Positions 25,004 to 34,783 of a DNA stretch of 64,000 bases are shown in pieces. Both the position numbers and the translations under genes were made by a program. The notes beneath the pieces were generated by a model. That model ran no database searches. It had not been told where the DNA came from and saw only the letters and a list, made by a program, of their open reading frames with translations. Every line of letters begins with the position of its first letter. The first letter of the stretch is position 1. The DNA comes from Novilysobacter selenitireducens (GTDB lineage Bacteria; Pseudomonadota; Gammaproteobacteria; Xanthomonadales; Xanthomonadaceae). The stretch lies in the NCBI RefSeq assembly GCF_020026895.1, contig NZ_JAINZW010000006.1, forward strand, positions 124,001 through 188,000, read 5' to 3'.

Positions 25004-25966
25004 GTGAGCCAGAACGACCCGCGCCCGCTGGCCATCGCCCTGATGGGGCCGACCGCGTCGGGCAAGACGGCGTTGTCGCTGGAGTGGGCGGCGGCACTGG
25101 ACGCGGAGATCGTCAGCGTGGATTCCGCGCTGGTCTACCGCGGACTCGACATCGGTGCGGCCAAGCCGACGGTGGCCGAGCGCGGCGGCATCGTCCACCA
25201 CATGCTCGACCTGCGCGAGCCGTGGCAGCCGTACTCGGCGGCCGAGTTCGCCACCGATGCGCGCCGCGCAATGGATGACATCGCCGCGCGCGGCCGCATA
25301 CCGCTGCTGGTCGGCGGTACCGGACTGTACTTCCAGGCGCTGCTGGAGGGGCTGTCGGACATGCCGGCCGCCGACGCACAGGTGCGTGCCGGGCTCGCCG
25401 CACAGGCGGCCGAGCGCGGATGGGCCGCCCTGCACGCCGAACTTGCCGCGATCGACCCGGTGGCCGCCGCCCGCATCCATGCCACCGATGCCCAGCGCAT
25501 CCAGCGCGCGCTGGAGGTGTATCGCATCTCGGGCCGGACGCTGACCGACTGGCAGCGCGACACGTCGCAGCGGGCCCGCCTGCCGTATCGCGTGCTCAAG
25601 CTGGTGCTGGCGCCGGCAGATCGAAGCGAGTTGCACCGTCGCATCGAGCGCCGGTTCGACGCCATGCTTGAAGCCCGATTCCTGGATGAAGTCCGGCGGT
25701 TGCGCGCCGCGCCGGAGCTGGCCGCCCACCCCGCACCGCTGGAGTTGCCCGCCCTGCGCGCAGTCGGCTACCGGCAGGCCTGGGAGCATCTGGACGGCCA
25801 GTACGACGCCGCGACGCTCCGCGACCGCGGCATCTTCGCCACGCGGCAACTGGCCAAGCGGCAGCTGACCTGGCTGCGCGGGCAGCTGGATGCGCGCTGG
25901 TTCGACCCCGTCCGCGACCGGGCGGGCCTGCTCGCGGCCCGCCGGCTGTTCGTACCGGGCCGCTGA
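25004..25966 (+). CDS. miaA: tRNA dimethylallyltransferase
   Basis: The 320-residue enzyme transfers a dimethylallyl group to A37 of tRNAs that read codons starting with U. The P-loop is [54 protein letters not shown] and [12 protein letters not shown] are all family blocks. A GTG at 25004 gives the normal N terminus, since the P-loop must begin about residue 12. It precedes hfq, as in E. coli miaA-hfq-hflXKC, after a 189-base gap that could carry an hfq promoter. Confidence 0.95.
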   Translation: MSQNDPRPLAIALMGPTASGKTALSLEWAAALDAEIVSVDSALVYRGLDIGAAKPTVAERGGIVHHMLDLREPWQPYSAAEFATDARRAMDDIAARGRIPLLVGGTGLYFQALLEGLSDMPAADAQVRAGLAAQAAERGWAALHAELAAIDPVAAARIHATDAQRIQRALEVYRISGRTLTDWQRDTSQRARLPYRVLKLVLAPADRSELHRRIERRFDAMLEARFLDEVRRLRAAPELAAHPAPLELPALRAVGYRQAWEHLDGQYDAATLRDRGIFATRQLAKRQLTWLRGQLDARWFDPVRDRAGLLAARRLFVPGR

Positions 25967-26155
25967 GCGCATTCAGCCTGCTTCGGCACGCCGGCGCCCG
26001 AAAAGCCTGCTCCAGTGCGCGTGGCGGCACCACGGTTGCGCTACCATCGGTGCGTCGTCTGCGACGGGGAGTGCCGCAGGGGATGCCGGCCTGCAGGGCG
26101 TTCCCGACGGTCGGCGCCACCGCACATAACTAGAACCATGCAGGGGAAACTTTAG

Positions 26156-26434
26156 ATGTCCAAGGGGCAATCTTTGCAGGACCCGTTCCTGAATGCGCTG
26201 CGGCGCGAGCGCGTGCCGGTTTCGGTCTACCTGGTCAACGGCATCAAGCTGCAGGGCACGATCGAGTCCTTCGACCAGTTCGTGGTTCTGCTGCGCAATA
26301 CCGTCAGCCAGATGGTCTACAAGCACGCCATTTCCACCGTGGTCCCGGCGCGCAACGTGCGCGTGGGCCCGGGCGGCGGTTACGTGCAGCCGGGCGAGGG
26401 CAACGGCGACCACGGTTCCGACGAGGCCGAGTGA
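26156..26434 (+). CDS. hfq: RNA chaperone Hfq
   Basis: This is a 92-residue Sm-like hexamer subunit that pairs small RNAs with mRNAs. Sm1 is [27 protein letters not shown], and Sm2 includes [13 protein letters not shown], with the U-binding Gln, Phe and the YKHA signature intact. The acidic C-terminal tail (about 20 residues, [20 protein letters not shown]) is short and disordered. GGGGAAA before the ATG is the probable ribosome-binding site. hflX starts 20 bases after the stop. Confidence 0.97.
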   Translation: MSKGQSLQDPFLNALRRERVPVSVYLVNGIKLQGTIESFDQFVVLLRNTVSQMVYKHAISTVVPARNVRVGPGGGYVQPGEGNGDHGSDEAE

Positions 26435-26454
26435 CACGAGGATGAGGCGCGCGC

Positions 26455-27762
26455 GTGTTCTTTGAACGATCCCGCAAGGGCGAACATGCGCTGCTGATCC
26501 AGCCTCATGCCGGCGGCCCGGTGGACGAGGGCCTGCTGGAGGAGTTCTCCGAGCTCGCCCGCTCGGCCGGCGCGTCCATTGCAGGCGTGCTCAGCTCGCG
26601 CATCGACCGGCCCAATGCCGCCACGCTGATCGGCAGCGGCAAGCTCGAGGAGGTCAAGGCGGCCGCCGATGCGACCGGGGCCGACCTCATCCTGGTCAAC
26701 CACCCGCTGACGCCCACCCAGGAGCGCAACCTGGAGCGCGCGTTGCAGCGCCGCGTGGTCGACCGCACCGGCCTGATCCTGGACATCTTCGCCCAGCGTG
26801 CGCAAAGCCACGAAGGCAAGCTGCAGGTCGAACTGGCGCAGCTGCGCCACATGTCCACGCGCCTGGTGCGCGGCTGGACCCACCTTGAGCGCCAGCGCGG
26901 CGGCTCCATCGGCCTGCGCGGTCCCGGCGAGACGCAGCTCGAGCTCGACCGCCGCATGCTGCAGCAGCGGCTGGAGTCGTTGCAGCGCCGGCTGGACAAG
27001 GTGCAGGTGCAGCGCACGCAGATGCGCCGGGCGCGCATGCGCAGCGAACTGCCGCGCGTCGCACTGGTCGGCTACACCAATGCCGGCAAGTCCACGCTTT
27101 TCAACGCGATGACGGGTGCGGAGGCGTACGCCGCCGACCAGTTGTTCGCCACGCTCGACCCCACGGTGCGCCGCATCGACCTGGCCGGCGGCGGCGCGGT
27201 GCTGGCCGACACCGTCGGCTTCGTGCGCGACCTGCCGCATGCCCTGGTCGCCGCGTTCCGCTCGACCCTGTCGGAAGCCCGCGATGCCGACCTGCTGTTG
27301 CACGTCGTGGACGCGGCGGACCCGCTGCGCGACGAGCGCGTGGCGCAGGTCAACGAGGTGCTGGCGGAAATCGGCGCGGCCGACCTGCCGCAGGTCCTCG
27401 TGTTCAACAAGATCGACCGGGTCGAAGGCGGCGCACCGCGGCTGGATCGCCCGGCCGAAGGGCCGCCGCGGGTCTGGCTGTCGGCGCGCGACGGCGTTGG
27501 CCTGGACCTGCTGCGCGACGCCATCGGCGAGGTGCTCGGGCTGCAACGCGTGCAGGGCCGGGTGCACGTGCCGTCCCGCGCCGGCCGCCTGCGCGCACGC
27601 CTGCACGAACTGGGCGCGGTGCGCGGCGAGCAAGCCGGCGACGACGGCTGGGACATCCAGGTCGACCTCGCGCTCGTTGACGCCCAGCGGCTGGCGGCGC
27701 AGGCCGGTGGCACCGCGCTCCAGCCCCTGATCGACGCTGCGCTTCCGCCCGACCTTGGTTGA
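26455..27762 (+). CDS. hflX: Ribosome-associated GTPase HflX
   Basis: The 435-residue GTPase binds the 50S subunit and splits stalled or heat-damaged 70S ribosomes. An N-terminal HflX domain carries LIGSGKLEEVKAA and FNHPLTP-like VNHPLTPTQERNLE. The linker has GSIGLRGPGETQLELDRRML. The G domain starts with ALVGYTNAGKSTLFNAMTG, and DTVGFVRDLPHALVAAF, NKIDRV and a G5 SARDG follow. The GTG start at 26455 has GAGGATGAGG just upstream. It belongs to the hfq-hflX-hflK-hflC unit. Confidence 0.95.
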   Translation: MFFERSRKGEHALLIQPHAGGPVDEGLLEEFSELARSAGASIAGVLSSRIDRPNAATLIGSGKLEEVKAAADATGADLILVNHPLTPTQERNLERALQRRVVDRTGLILDIFAQRAQSHEGKLQVELAQLRHMSTRLVRGWTHLERQRGGSIGLRGPGETQLELDRRMLQQRLESLQRRLDKVQVQRTQMRRARMRSELPRVALVGYTNAGKSTLFNAMTGAEAYAADQLFATLDPTVRRIDLAGGGAVLADTVGFVRDLPHALVAAFRSTLSEARDADLLLHVVDAADPLRDERVAQVNEVLAEIGAADLPQVLVFNKIDRVEGGAPRLDRPAEGPPRVWLSARDGVGLDLLRDAIGEVLGLQRVQGRVHVPSRAGRLRARLHELGAVRGEQAGDDGWDIQVDLALVDAQRLAAQAGGTALQPLIDAALPPDLG

Positions 27763-27850
27763 GGCGGCCCCAACCCCCACCTAGAATCACCCGGCGCCGC
27801 GATCCGCACCCACGTGCCTGCGCGCCCCCGTCGTCCCACATGGAGCAGGC

Positions 27851-28966
27851 ATGGCCTGGAATACCCCTGGCAGCAATCAATCCGGCGGAAGCCGTCCGCC
27901 CCGGCGCAATCCCGGCGGCAATGGGCTGGACGCCGTGCTCGACCAGTTGAGGGGTCTGTTCGGCGGCGGCGGGGGCAACAACATCGCCCGCTGGGTGCTG
28001 CTGATTGCCGGCCTGTGGCTGGTGTTCAACTGCTTCGTGCTGATCGCCGAGCAGCAGCGCGGCGTGGTGCAGCGCTTCGGCCAGGTCGCGCGGATCATGC
28101 AGCCAGGCCCCAACCTCAAGTGGCCCTGGCCGATCGAGCGCGTGACCAAGGTCAACGCCACCCAGGTCCAGACCTACAGCAACAACGTGCCGGTGCTGAC
28201 CCGCGATGAGAACATCGTGCAAGTCGAGATCAATGTGCAGTACCGGGTCAGCGATGCCGAGCTCTACCTGTTCGGCACCCGCAATGCCGACCAGGTGCTG
28301 GAGCAGGCCGCGCTGAGCACCATGCGCGAGCAGGTCGGCCGCTCGACACTGGACACCGTGCTCGGTTCGCGCGATGCGCTGGCGGTGTCGGCGCGCGACC
28401 AGTTGCAGGCCTCGCTCGATGCCTACCGCACGGGCCTGCGCGTGACCGAACTCAGCCTGCCCAACGCGCGTCCGCCGGAGCAGGTCAAGCCCGCCTTCGA
28501 CGACGTCAACAGTGCGCAGCAGAACAAGGACCGTCTGATCAGCGAGGCCCGTGCGTACGCCGCGCGGATCGTGCCGGAAGCCCGCGGCGAGGCGGCCCGC
28601 ATCCGCGCTGCCGCCACCGGTTACCAGGAGGCCAAGGTCGCGCGCGCACAAGGCGACGCGGCCCGCTTCTCCCTGCTTGTGGAGGAGTACCAGAACTCTC
28701 CCGAGGTCACGCGCAAGCGCCTGTGGCTGGAAACCGTGCAGGACGTGCTGGCCGGCAACCGCAAGGTGGTGGGCGGCGATTCGCGCCAGCTGATCTACGT
28801 GCCGATGGACTCGGCCAAGTCCGCCGGCGCTGCGGGCGGCGAACGCGCCGCGCGTCAGCCGGTGATTGACCCGGAACTGCTGCTGCCGTCGGAAACATCG
28901 GGCACCAGCGCCACGCGCGGTGAACGCGCACCGCGCCCGACGGGCCGCGAGGAGACGATTCGATGA
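27851..28966 (+). CDS. hflK: FtsH protease modulator HflK
   Basis: The 371-residue SPFH/prohibitin-family protein has a Gly/Asn/Pro-rich cytoplasmic N-terminal tail and one membrane span (WVLLIAGLWLVFNCFVLI, about residues 51-68). The SPFH domain starts at QQRGVVQRFGQVARIMQPGPNLKWPWP, followed by a long helical region rich in Ala, Arg and Glu. With HflC it forms a large periplasmic cage around FtsH that restricts substrate access. A GGAGCA ribosome-binding site precedes the ATG. Its end overlaps the hflC start by four bases (ATGA). Confidence 0.95.
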   Translation: MAWNTPGSNQSGGSRPPRRNPGGNGLDAVLDQLRGLFGGGGGNNIARWVLLIAGLWLVFNCFVLIAEQQRGVVQRFGQVARIMQPGPNLKWPWPIERVTKVNATQVQTYSNNVPVLTRDENIVQVEINVQYRVSDAELYLFGTRNADQVLEQAALSTMREQVGRSTLDTVLGSRDALAVSARDQLQASLDAYRTGLRVTELSLPNARPPEQVKPAFDDVNSAQQNKDRLISEARAYAARIVPEARGEAARIRAAATGYQEAKVARAQGDAARFSLLVEEYQNSPEVTRKRLWLETVQDVLAGNRKVVGGDSRQLIYVPMDSAKSAGAAGGERAARQPVIDPELLLPSETSGTSATRGERAPRPTGREETIR

Positions 28967-29826
28967 GGGCTTCTGTCTGGATTGCCGGCGTGGTGATCGC
29001 GCTGTTCGCCCTGCTGGGCTCGGTGTTCGTGGTGGGCGAGGGCAAGACCGCGCTGGTGGTGAACCTCGGCCGCGTCGTACGCGCCGACCTCGAGCCCGGC
29101 CTGCACTTCAAGTGGCCGATGGTGGAAACCGCACGGATCTTCGATCGCCGTCTGCAGGTGCTGGCGTCCGAGCCCGAGCGAATTCTGACTCTTGAGCGCA
29201 AGGACGTAAGCGTCGATTACTTCGCCGTTGGTCGCATCAGTGATGCTCGCGCCTTTTTCCGTGCAACGGGTGGCGACGAGGACGTTGCCGTGCAACGTCT
29301 GGCCCCGATTATCCGCGAGTCGCTCAAGAACGAGATCAACAGCCGCACTCTCAAGGATCTTGTTTCTGGCGATCGCTCCAAGATAATTGGCCCGCAACTG
29401 GAGGCCATCAATCGGGGTGCCGATACTCTGGGCATCGACATCGTTGATCTGCGTATCAAGCAGATCGACCTGCCGACCGACAGCGAGGTCATCACGCAGG
29501 TGTACGAGCGCATGAGCGCCCAGCGCCGCCAGGTGGCAAGCGCTCTGCGTGCCGAGGGCGAGGAGGAGGCACGCACAATCCGTGCGGAGGCCGACCGCAG
29601 CCAGGTGGTGATCCTGGCCGAGGCCGAGCGCGATGCGCAGCGCCTGCGAGGCCAGGGCGACGCCGGTGCCGCGCGCATCTACGGCGAGGCGGCCAACCGC
29701 GACCCGGCGTTCTACGCTTTCCAGCGCAGCCTGGAGGCATATCGGGCCTCGTTCGACGACGGCAATGCGGTGATCGTGCTGGACCGCGATGATCCGTTCC
29801 TGCAGTACATGCGCAGCGACCGCTGA
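28963..29826 (+). CDS. hflC: FtsH protease modulator HflC
   Basis: The 287-residue partner of HflK has an N-terminal span (ASVWIAGVVIALFALLGSVF) and an SPFH domain from GKTALVVNLGRVVRADLEPGLHFKWP. The Ala/Glu/Arg helix follows (QRRQVASALRAEGEEEARTI), then YAFQRSLEAYRASF near the end. It is coupled to hflK by an ATGA overlap. Oddity: codons from about 29179 to 29460 use many A- or T-ending codons (ATT, CTT, GTT, TCT, ATA). By hand count 59 of 94 third positions are G or C, against nearly all in the flanking parts. The protein reads normally through the patch. Confidence 0.95.
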   Translation: MRASVWIAGVVIALFALLGSVFVVGEGKTALVVNLGRVVRADLEPGLHFKWPMVETARIFDRRLQVLASEPERILTLERKDVSVDYFAVGRISDARAFFRATGGDEDVAVQRLAPIIRESLKNEINSRTLKDLVSGDRSKIIGPQLEAINRGADTLGIDIVDLRIKQIDLPTDSEVITQVYERMSAQRRQVASALRAEGEEEARTIRAEADRSQVVILAEAERDAQRLRGQGDAGAARIYGEAANRDPAFYAFQRSLEAYRASFDDGNAVIVLDRDDPFLQYMRSDR

Positions 29827-29839
29827 GCCTGCCGTCGCC

Positions 29840-30025
29840 ATGACCGAACTGGTTTCGGCGCTGTGCCTGGTCGCAGTGCTGGAGGGGCTATTCCTGTTCG
29901 CCGCCCCGGGCACCTGGAAGCAGTTCGTCGCCCAGATGCACGCCATGCCGGACCGGCACCTGCGGCTGCTGGGTGGCGTGGTGACGGCCGGCGGGGTGCT
30001 GGCGTTGTGGCTGGCGCGCGGGTGA
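29840..30025 (+). CDS. yjeT: DUF2065 (YjeT-like) small membrane protein
   Basis: The 61-residue product has two membrane spans (ELVSALCLVAVLEGLFLFAAP and LLGGVVTAGGVLALWLARG) and the conserved middle TWKQFVAQMHAMPDRHLR of DUF2065. The family is almost always encoded next to hflC, and its role is unknown. It starts 13 bases after the hflC stop and is followed by a bidirectional terminator. purA, the usual next gene in many gammaproteobacteria, is not here. Confidence 0.85.
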   Translation: MTELVSALCLVAVLEGLFLFAAPGTWKQFVAQMHAMPDRHLRLLGGVVTAGGVLALWLARG

Positions 30026-30075
30026 GCTGACGCGGGCTTCGTCACGTCGCTAGGGGACGGTCACCGCCGGACGGG

Positions 30076-30105
30076 AAAAAAAAGCCGGGCGATGCCCGGC
30101 TTTTT
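30076..30105. terminator. Bidirectional terminator, yjeT / aminotransferase
   Basis: The perfect 9-bp stem AAGCCGGGC / GCCCGGCTT has a GAT loop, with an A-run before it and a T-run after it. It can therefore stop transcription from both convergent genes. Confidence 0.92.
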
Positions 30106-30128
30106 CGTGTCGCGGTGAACCTCCGGGA

Positions 30129-31607
30129 TCAGGCGGCGGCGGCCTGCTCGGCACGCGGGCCTTCGCGCAGGGCGCGCCCCACCATGCCGACCAGCAGGTC
30201 GATCTCCTCGCTGGTGATGGTGAAGGTCGGGGTGAAACGCAGCGAATTGACGCCGCCGTGGATCACGCCAATGCCGCGCTCGCGCAGCCACTCCTCGGTC
30301 GAGCCCGCGCCGAAGCACTTGAACTGCGGGCTCAGCTCGCAGGAGAACAGCAGGCCGGTGCCCTGGACCTTGGTGATGTGCCCACCCAGTTCCGACTTGA
30401 GCGCTTCCAGCTTTTCCAGCGCTTCCACGCCGCGGGCGCGGATGTTCTCGCGCAGCTGCGGCGTGACCTTGGCCAGCACGGCGCAGGCGGTGTCGAGCGC
30501 GCGCGGGTTGGAGGTCATCGTGTTGCCGTACAGGCCCTTGCGGTAGATGCCGGCGGCGCGCTCGTTGACCGCGAGCACGCTCAGCGGGTACTGGCCGGCA
30601 TTGAGCGCCTTGGAGTACGTCTCCATGTCCGGCGCCTCGACACCCTCGAAGCCCGGGTAGTCGACGATCGACAGCACGCCCTGCGCGCGCAGGCCGGCCT
30701 GGATCGAGTCGACCAGCAGCAGCGAGCCGTGTTCGCGGGTGAGTTCGCGCGCGGCCTTGTAGAAGTCCACCGGCACGCCGCGGCCCGGGTCGCCTTCGCC
30801 CATCACCGGCTCCAGGAACATCGCCTCGATGAACCAGCCGTTGGCCTTGGCATCGCTGAAGGCCTGCTTCAGCGCGGCGATGTCGTAGGGCTCGATCGCG
30901 ATGACCGACGACTCGCCGCGGTAGCTGGCCAGGTGCTGCAGGTAGGTCTTGCGGGTGGAGTCCGAATACAGCGCAGGACGGTCGGTGCGGCCGTGGAAGC
31001 TGCCCTTGACCACCACGCGCTTGATGGTGCGGTTGTCGCCCTCGGTCATCGACTTGGCGTTTGCGTCGGCGATGCGAGCGGCCAGCGTGACCGACTCCGA
31101 GCCCGAATTCAGGCAGAAGAACTTCGCGTACGGGCAGTCGCGGCCCACGCCGATGGCGTCGCGCAGCACGCGCTCGAAGCGCAACTGCGACAGGCTCGGC
31201 GTCATGATGTTGGCCATCGCCTGCGGCTTGGCCATGGCGGCGATGACGTCGTCGGGCGCGTGGCCGAACCCCAGCATCCCGTAGCCGCCCGAATCGTGCA
31301 GCACCGCGCCCTTGAGCGTGATGATCCACGGCCCGCGCGCGGTCAGGGCGACGTACGGATTGACGCCGTCGTCCGGGTAGAAATTGACGAAACCGGCCTG
31401 CGTGGCCTGCACCTGGGCGTCCTCGTCGAGGTCGAGCAGGTCGGCGAACTCCTCGCGGATGCGCGCGTACTCGGCGGCGGCGGCCTCGACGGCGGCCTTC
31501 AGGTCGGCGTTGCCGCCGAAGCGGGCGAGGGTGGCGTCGTCCAGGCCGACGGTGCGGCGCGCGCCGCCGTGGGCGCGCAGCGGGGCGAGGGTGTCGAGCA
31601 GGGTCAT
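30129..31607 (-). CDS. Class III PLP-dependent aminotransferase, atypical subfamily
   Basis: The 492-residue protein has the class III (ornithine/GABA aminotransferase) fold. It shows LHDSGGYGMLGFGHAPDDVIAAM, the phosphate-binding FFCLNSGSESVTLAARIA, VVVKGSFHGRTDRPALYS, the PLP-lysine segment YSKALNAGQYPLSVLAV (about residue 332) and YGNTMTSNPRALDTACAVL. The usual DEVQTGxGRTG motif reads LLVDSIQAGLRAQG: the PLP-N1 Asp and the Gln are kept, but the invariant Glu is Ser. The substrate is therefore uncertain; ornithine, lysine or GABA are guesses only. A long N-terminal extension of about 100 residues precedes the core. The ATG at 31607 has GGAGG 5 bases upstream. Its leader contains a terminator hairpin. 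Confidence 0.8.
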   Translation of the reverse strand: MTLLDTLAPLRAHGGARRTVGLDDATLARFGGNADLKAAVEAAAAEYARIREEFADLLDLDEDAQVQATQAGFVNFYPDDGVNPYVALTARGPWIITLKGAVLHDSGGYGMLGFGHAPDDVIAAMAKPQAMANIMTPSLSQLRFERVLRDAIGVGRDCPYAKFFCLNSGSESVTLAARIADANAKSMTEGDNRTIKRVVVKGSFHGRTDRPALYSDSTRKTYLQHLASYRGESSVIAIEPYDIAALKQAFSDAKANGWFIEAMFLEPVMGEGDPGRGVPVDFYKAARELTREHGSLLLVDSIQAGLRAQGVLSIVDYPGFEGVEAPDMETYSKALNAGQYPLSVLAVNERAAGIYRKGLYGNTMTSNPRALDTACAVLAKVTPQLRENIRARGVEALEKLEALKSELGGHITKVQGTGLLFSCELSPQFKCFGAGSTEEWLRERGIGVIHGGVNSLRFTPTFTITSEEIDLLVGMVGRALREGPRAEQAAAA

Positions 31608-31630
31608 GGCGTCCTCCGGTGACCGGAACG

Positions 31631-31654
31631 AAAAAACGCGAGGGGGCCCTCGCG
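31631..31654 (-). terminator. Intrinsic-terminator hairpin in the aminotransferase leader
   Basis: Read on the minus strand, CGCGAGGG and CCCTCGCG form a GC stem followed directly by TTTTTT. The T-run ends 23 bases before the aminotransferase ATG and upstream of its GGAGG site. No minus-strand gene lies upstream that it could serve, so it is a candidate premature terminator (attenuator). Confidence 0.65.
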
Positions 31655-31691
31655 CTCGAATGGGGTCAATCAAAACAACAACTTGCGGCCG

Positions 31692-31700
31692 ATTTTAGCA
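31692..31700 (-). promoter_or_regulatory. Extended -10 promoter element for the aminotransferase
   Basis: On the minus strand the sequence is TGCTAAAAT, a TGn extended -10 with TAAAAT (5 of 6 to TATAAT). The -35 region is weak. A start about 7 bases downstream would give a leader of roughly 78 bases that includes the terminator hairpin. Confidence 0.5.
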
Positions 31701-31827
31701 TCCGGGCAAAGTCCGCGTAACCCCCTGCGGCCCCGGGCACGTCCAAGCCGGGCCGGACGAAAGCGGTTTGGCGTGCCGCATCCGGCAGCCGATAATGCCG
31801 GCCCGCTGCCGGCTGCCCGGCGGCGAC

Positions 31828-34033
<2,206 letters not shown>

Positions 34034-34388
34034 GGCGCTTGACTGACTCCCTCTCCCGCCGGGAGAGGGCCGGGGTGAGGGTCCGGGGGAGCGGTGCGAC
34101 CGAAGCAGTCGTTGCCATCGGAGACTCGGTCCACCCCCATCGTCCCCCGATTAAGCGCCATCACTCCGCCGGACCCCCGTCCGCCCTTAGGGCACGTGCA
34201 TCGGCGACATCCATGTTGCCGACCCTGCGGGCGGCTGGCGCCGTGCAAATCGGCAGTCCTGCCGATTTGTCTCCCGAGGGGAGAAGGGATCAAAGGCGGT
34301 TACCTGCCGGCACTCGAGGGGGCAGGAGGGGCCGCTTGCCCTCCGTGGCATAATCCCCGGCTAATTTTGGATCCACCAAGGCCCAGAC
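34034..34388. other. 355-base intergenic region with three stem-loops, tgt / yajC
   Basis: No gene is seen. CTCTCCCGCCGGGAGAG (about 34048-34065) is a widespread GC stem-loop followed by GGCCGGGGTGAGGG. CAAATCGGCAG / CTGCCGATTTG (34246-34269) is a perfect 11-bp stem with a 2-base spacer. TCTCCC / GGGAGA (34270-34284) follows directly. The yajC promoter must lie within or after this block unless transcription continues from tgt. Confidence 0.6.
34246..34284. repeat. Two adjacent stem-loops upstream of yajC
   Basis: The perfect 11-bp inverted repeat CAAATCGGCAG / CTGCCGATTTG is followed immediately by the TCTCCC / GGGAGA stem, ending 105 bases before the yajC ATG. Confidence 0.6.
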
Positions 34389-34724
34389 ATGAATCTGCTC
34401 GACCTCGTGATCGCCCCCGCCCACGCCGCCGCCCAGCCGGCCGCCCCCGGTTTCGGCATGTCGCTGCTGTTCCCGATCCTGCTCATCGCGATCATGTACT
34501 TCCTGATGATCCGCCCGCAGATGAAGCGCGCCAAGGAGCACAAGGCGATGCTGGAGAAGCTCTCGCGCGGCGACGAGGTGATCACCAACGGTGGCATCGC
34601 CGGCACCGTGACCGACCTGGGCGACAGCTTCGTCACCGTCGAGATCGCCGACAACGTGCGCATCCGCGTGCAGAAGGGCGCCATCGCCAACGTCCTGCCC
34701 AAGGGCACCTTGAAGTCGGCCTGA
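34389..34724 (+). CDS. yajC: Sec translocon accessory protein YajC
   Basis: The 111-residue inner-membrane protein has one span (MSLLFPILLIAIMYFLMI) followed by the family segment RPQMKRAKEHKAMLEKLSRGDEVITNGGIAGTV and IRVQKGAIANVLPKG-type ends. It forms a complex with SecDF-YidC in protein export. secD begins 59 bases downstream. The N-terminal stretch ahead of the span is Ala/Pro rich, as usual in Xanthomonadaceae. Confidence 0.95.
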   Translation: MNLLDLVIAPAHAAAQPAAPGFGMSLLFPILLIAIMYFLMIRPQMKRAKEHKAMLEKLSRGDEVITNGGIAGTVTDLGDSFVTVEIADNVRIRVQKGAIANVLPKGTLKSA

Positions 34725-34783
34725 ACGCCGCCACCCTCTAGGCTCGTTTCCGGCGGCCGCCCGGCCGCCGCGGGGTCCATTCG

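Noticed and set aside
31666-31700. Leader peptide [11 protein letters not shown] before the aminotransferase terminator
   Set aside because: Its ATG overlaps the best -10 element, so it would not be in the predicted transcript; it has no clear ribosome-binding site. Kept only as an alternative in the leader finding.
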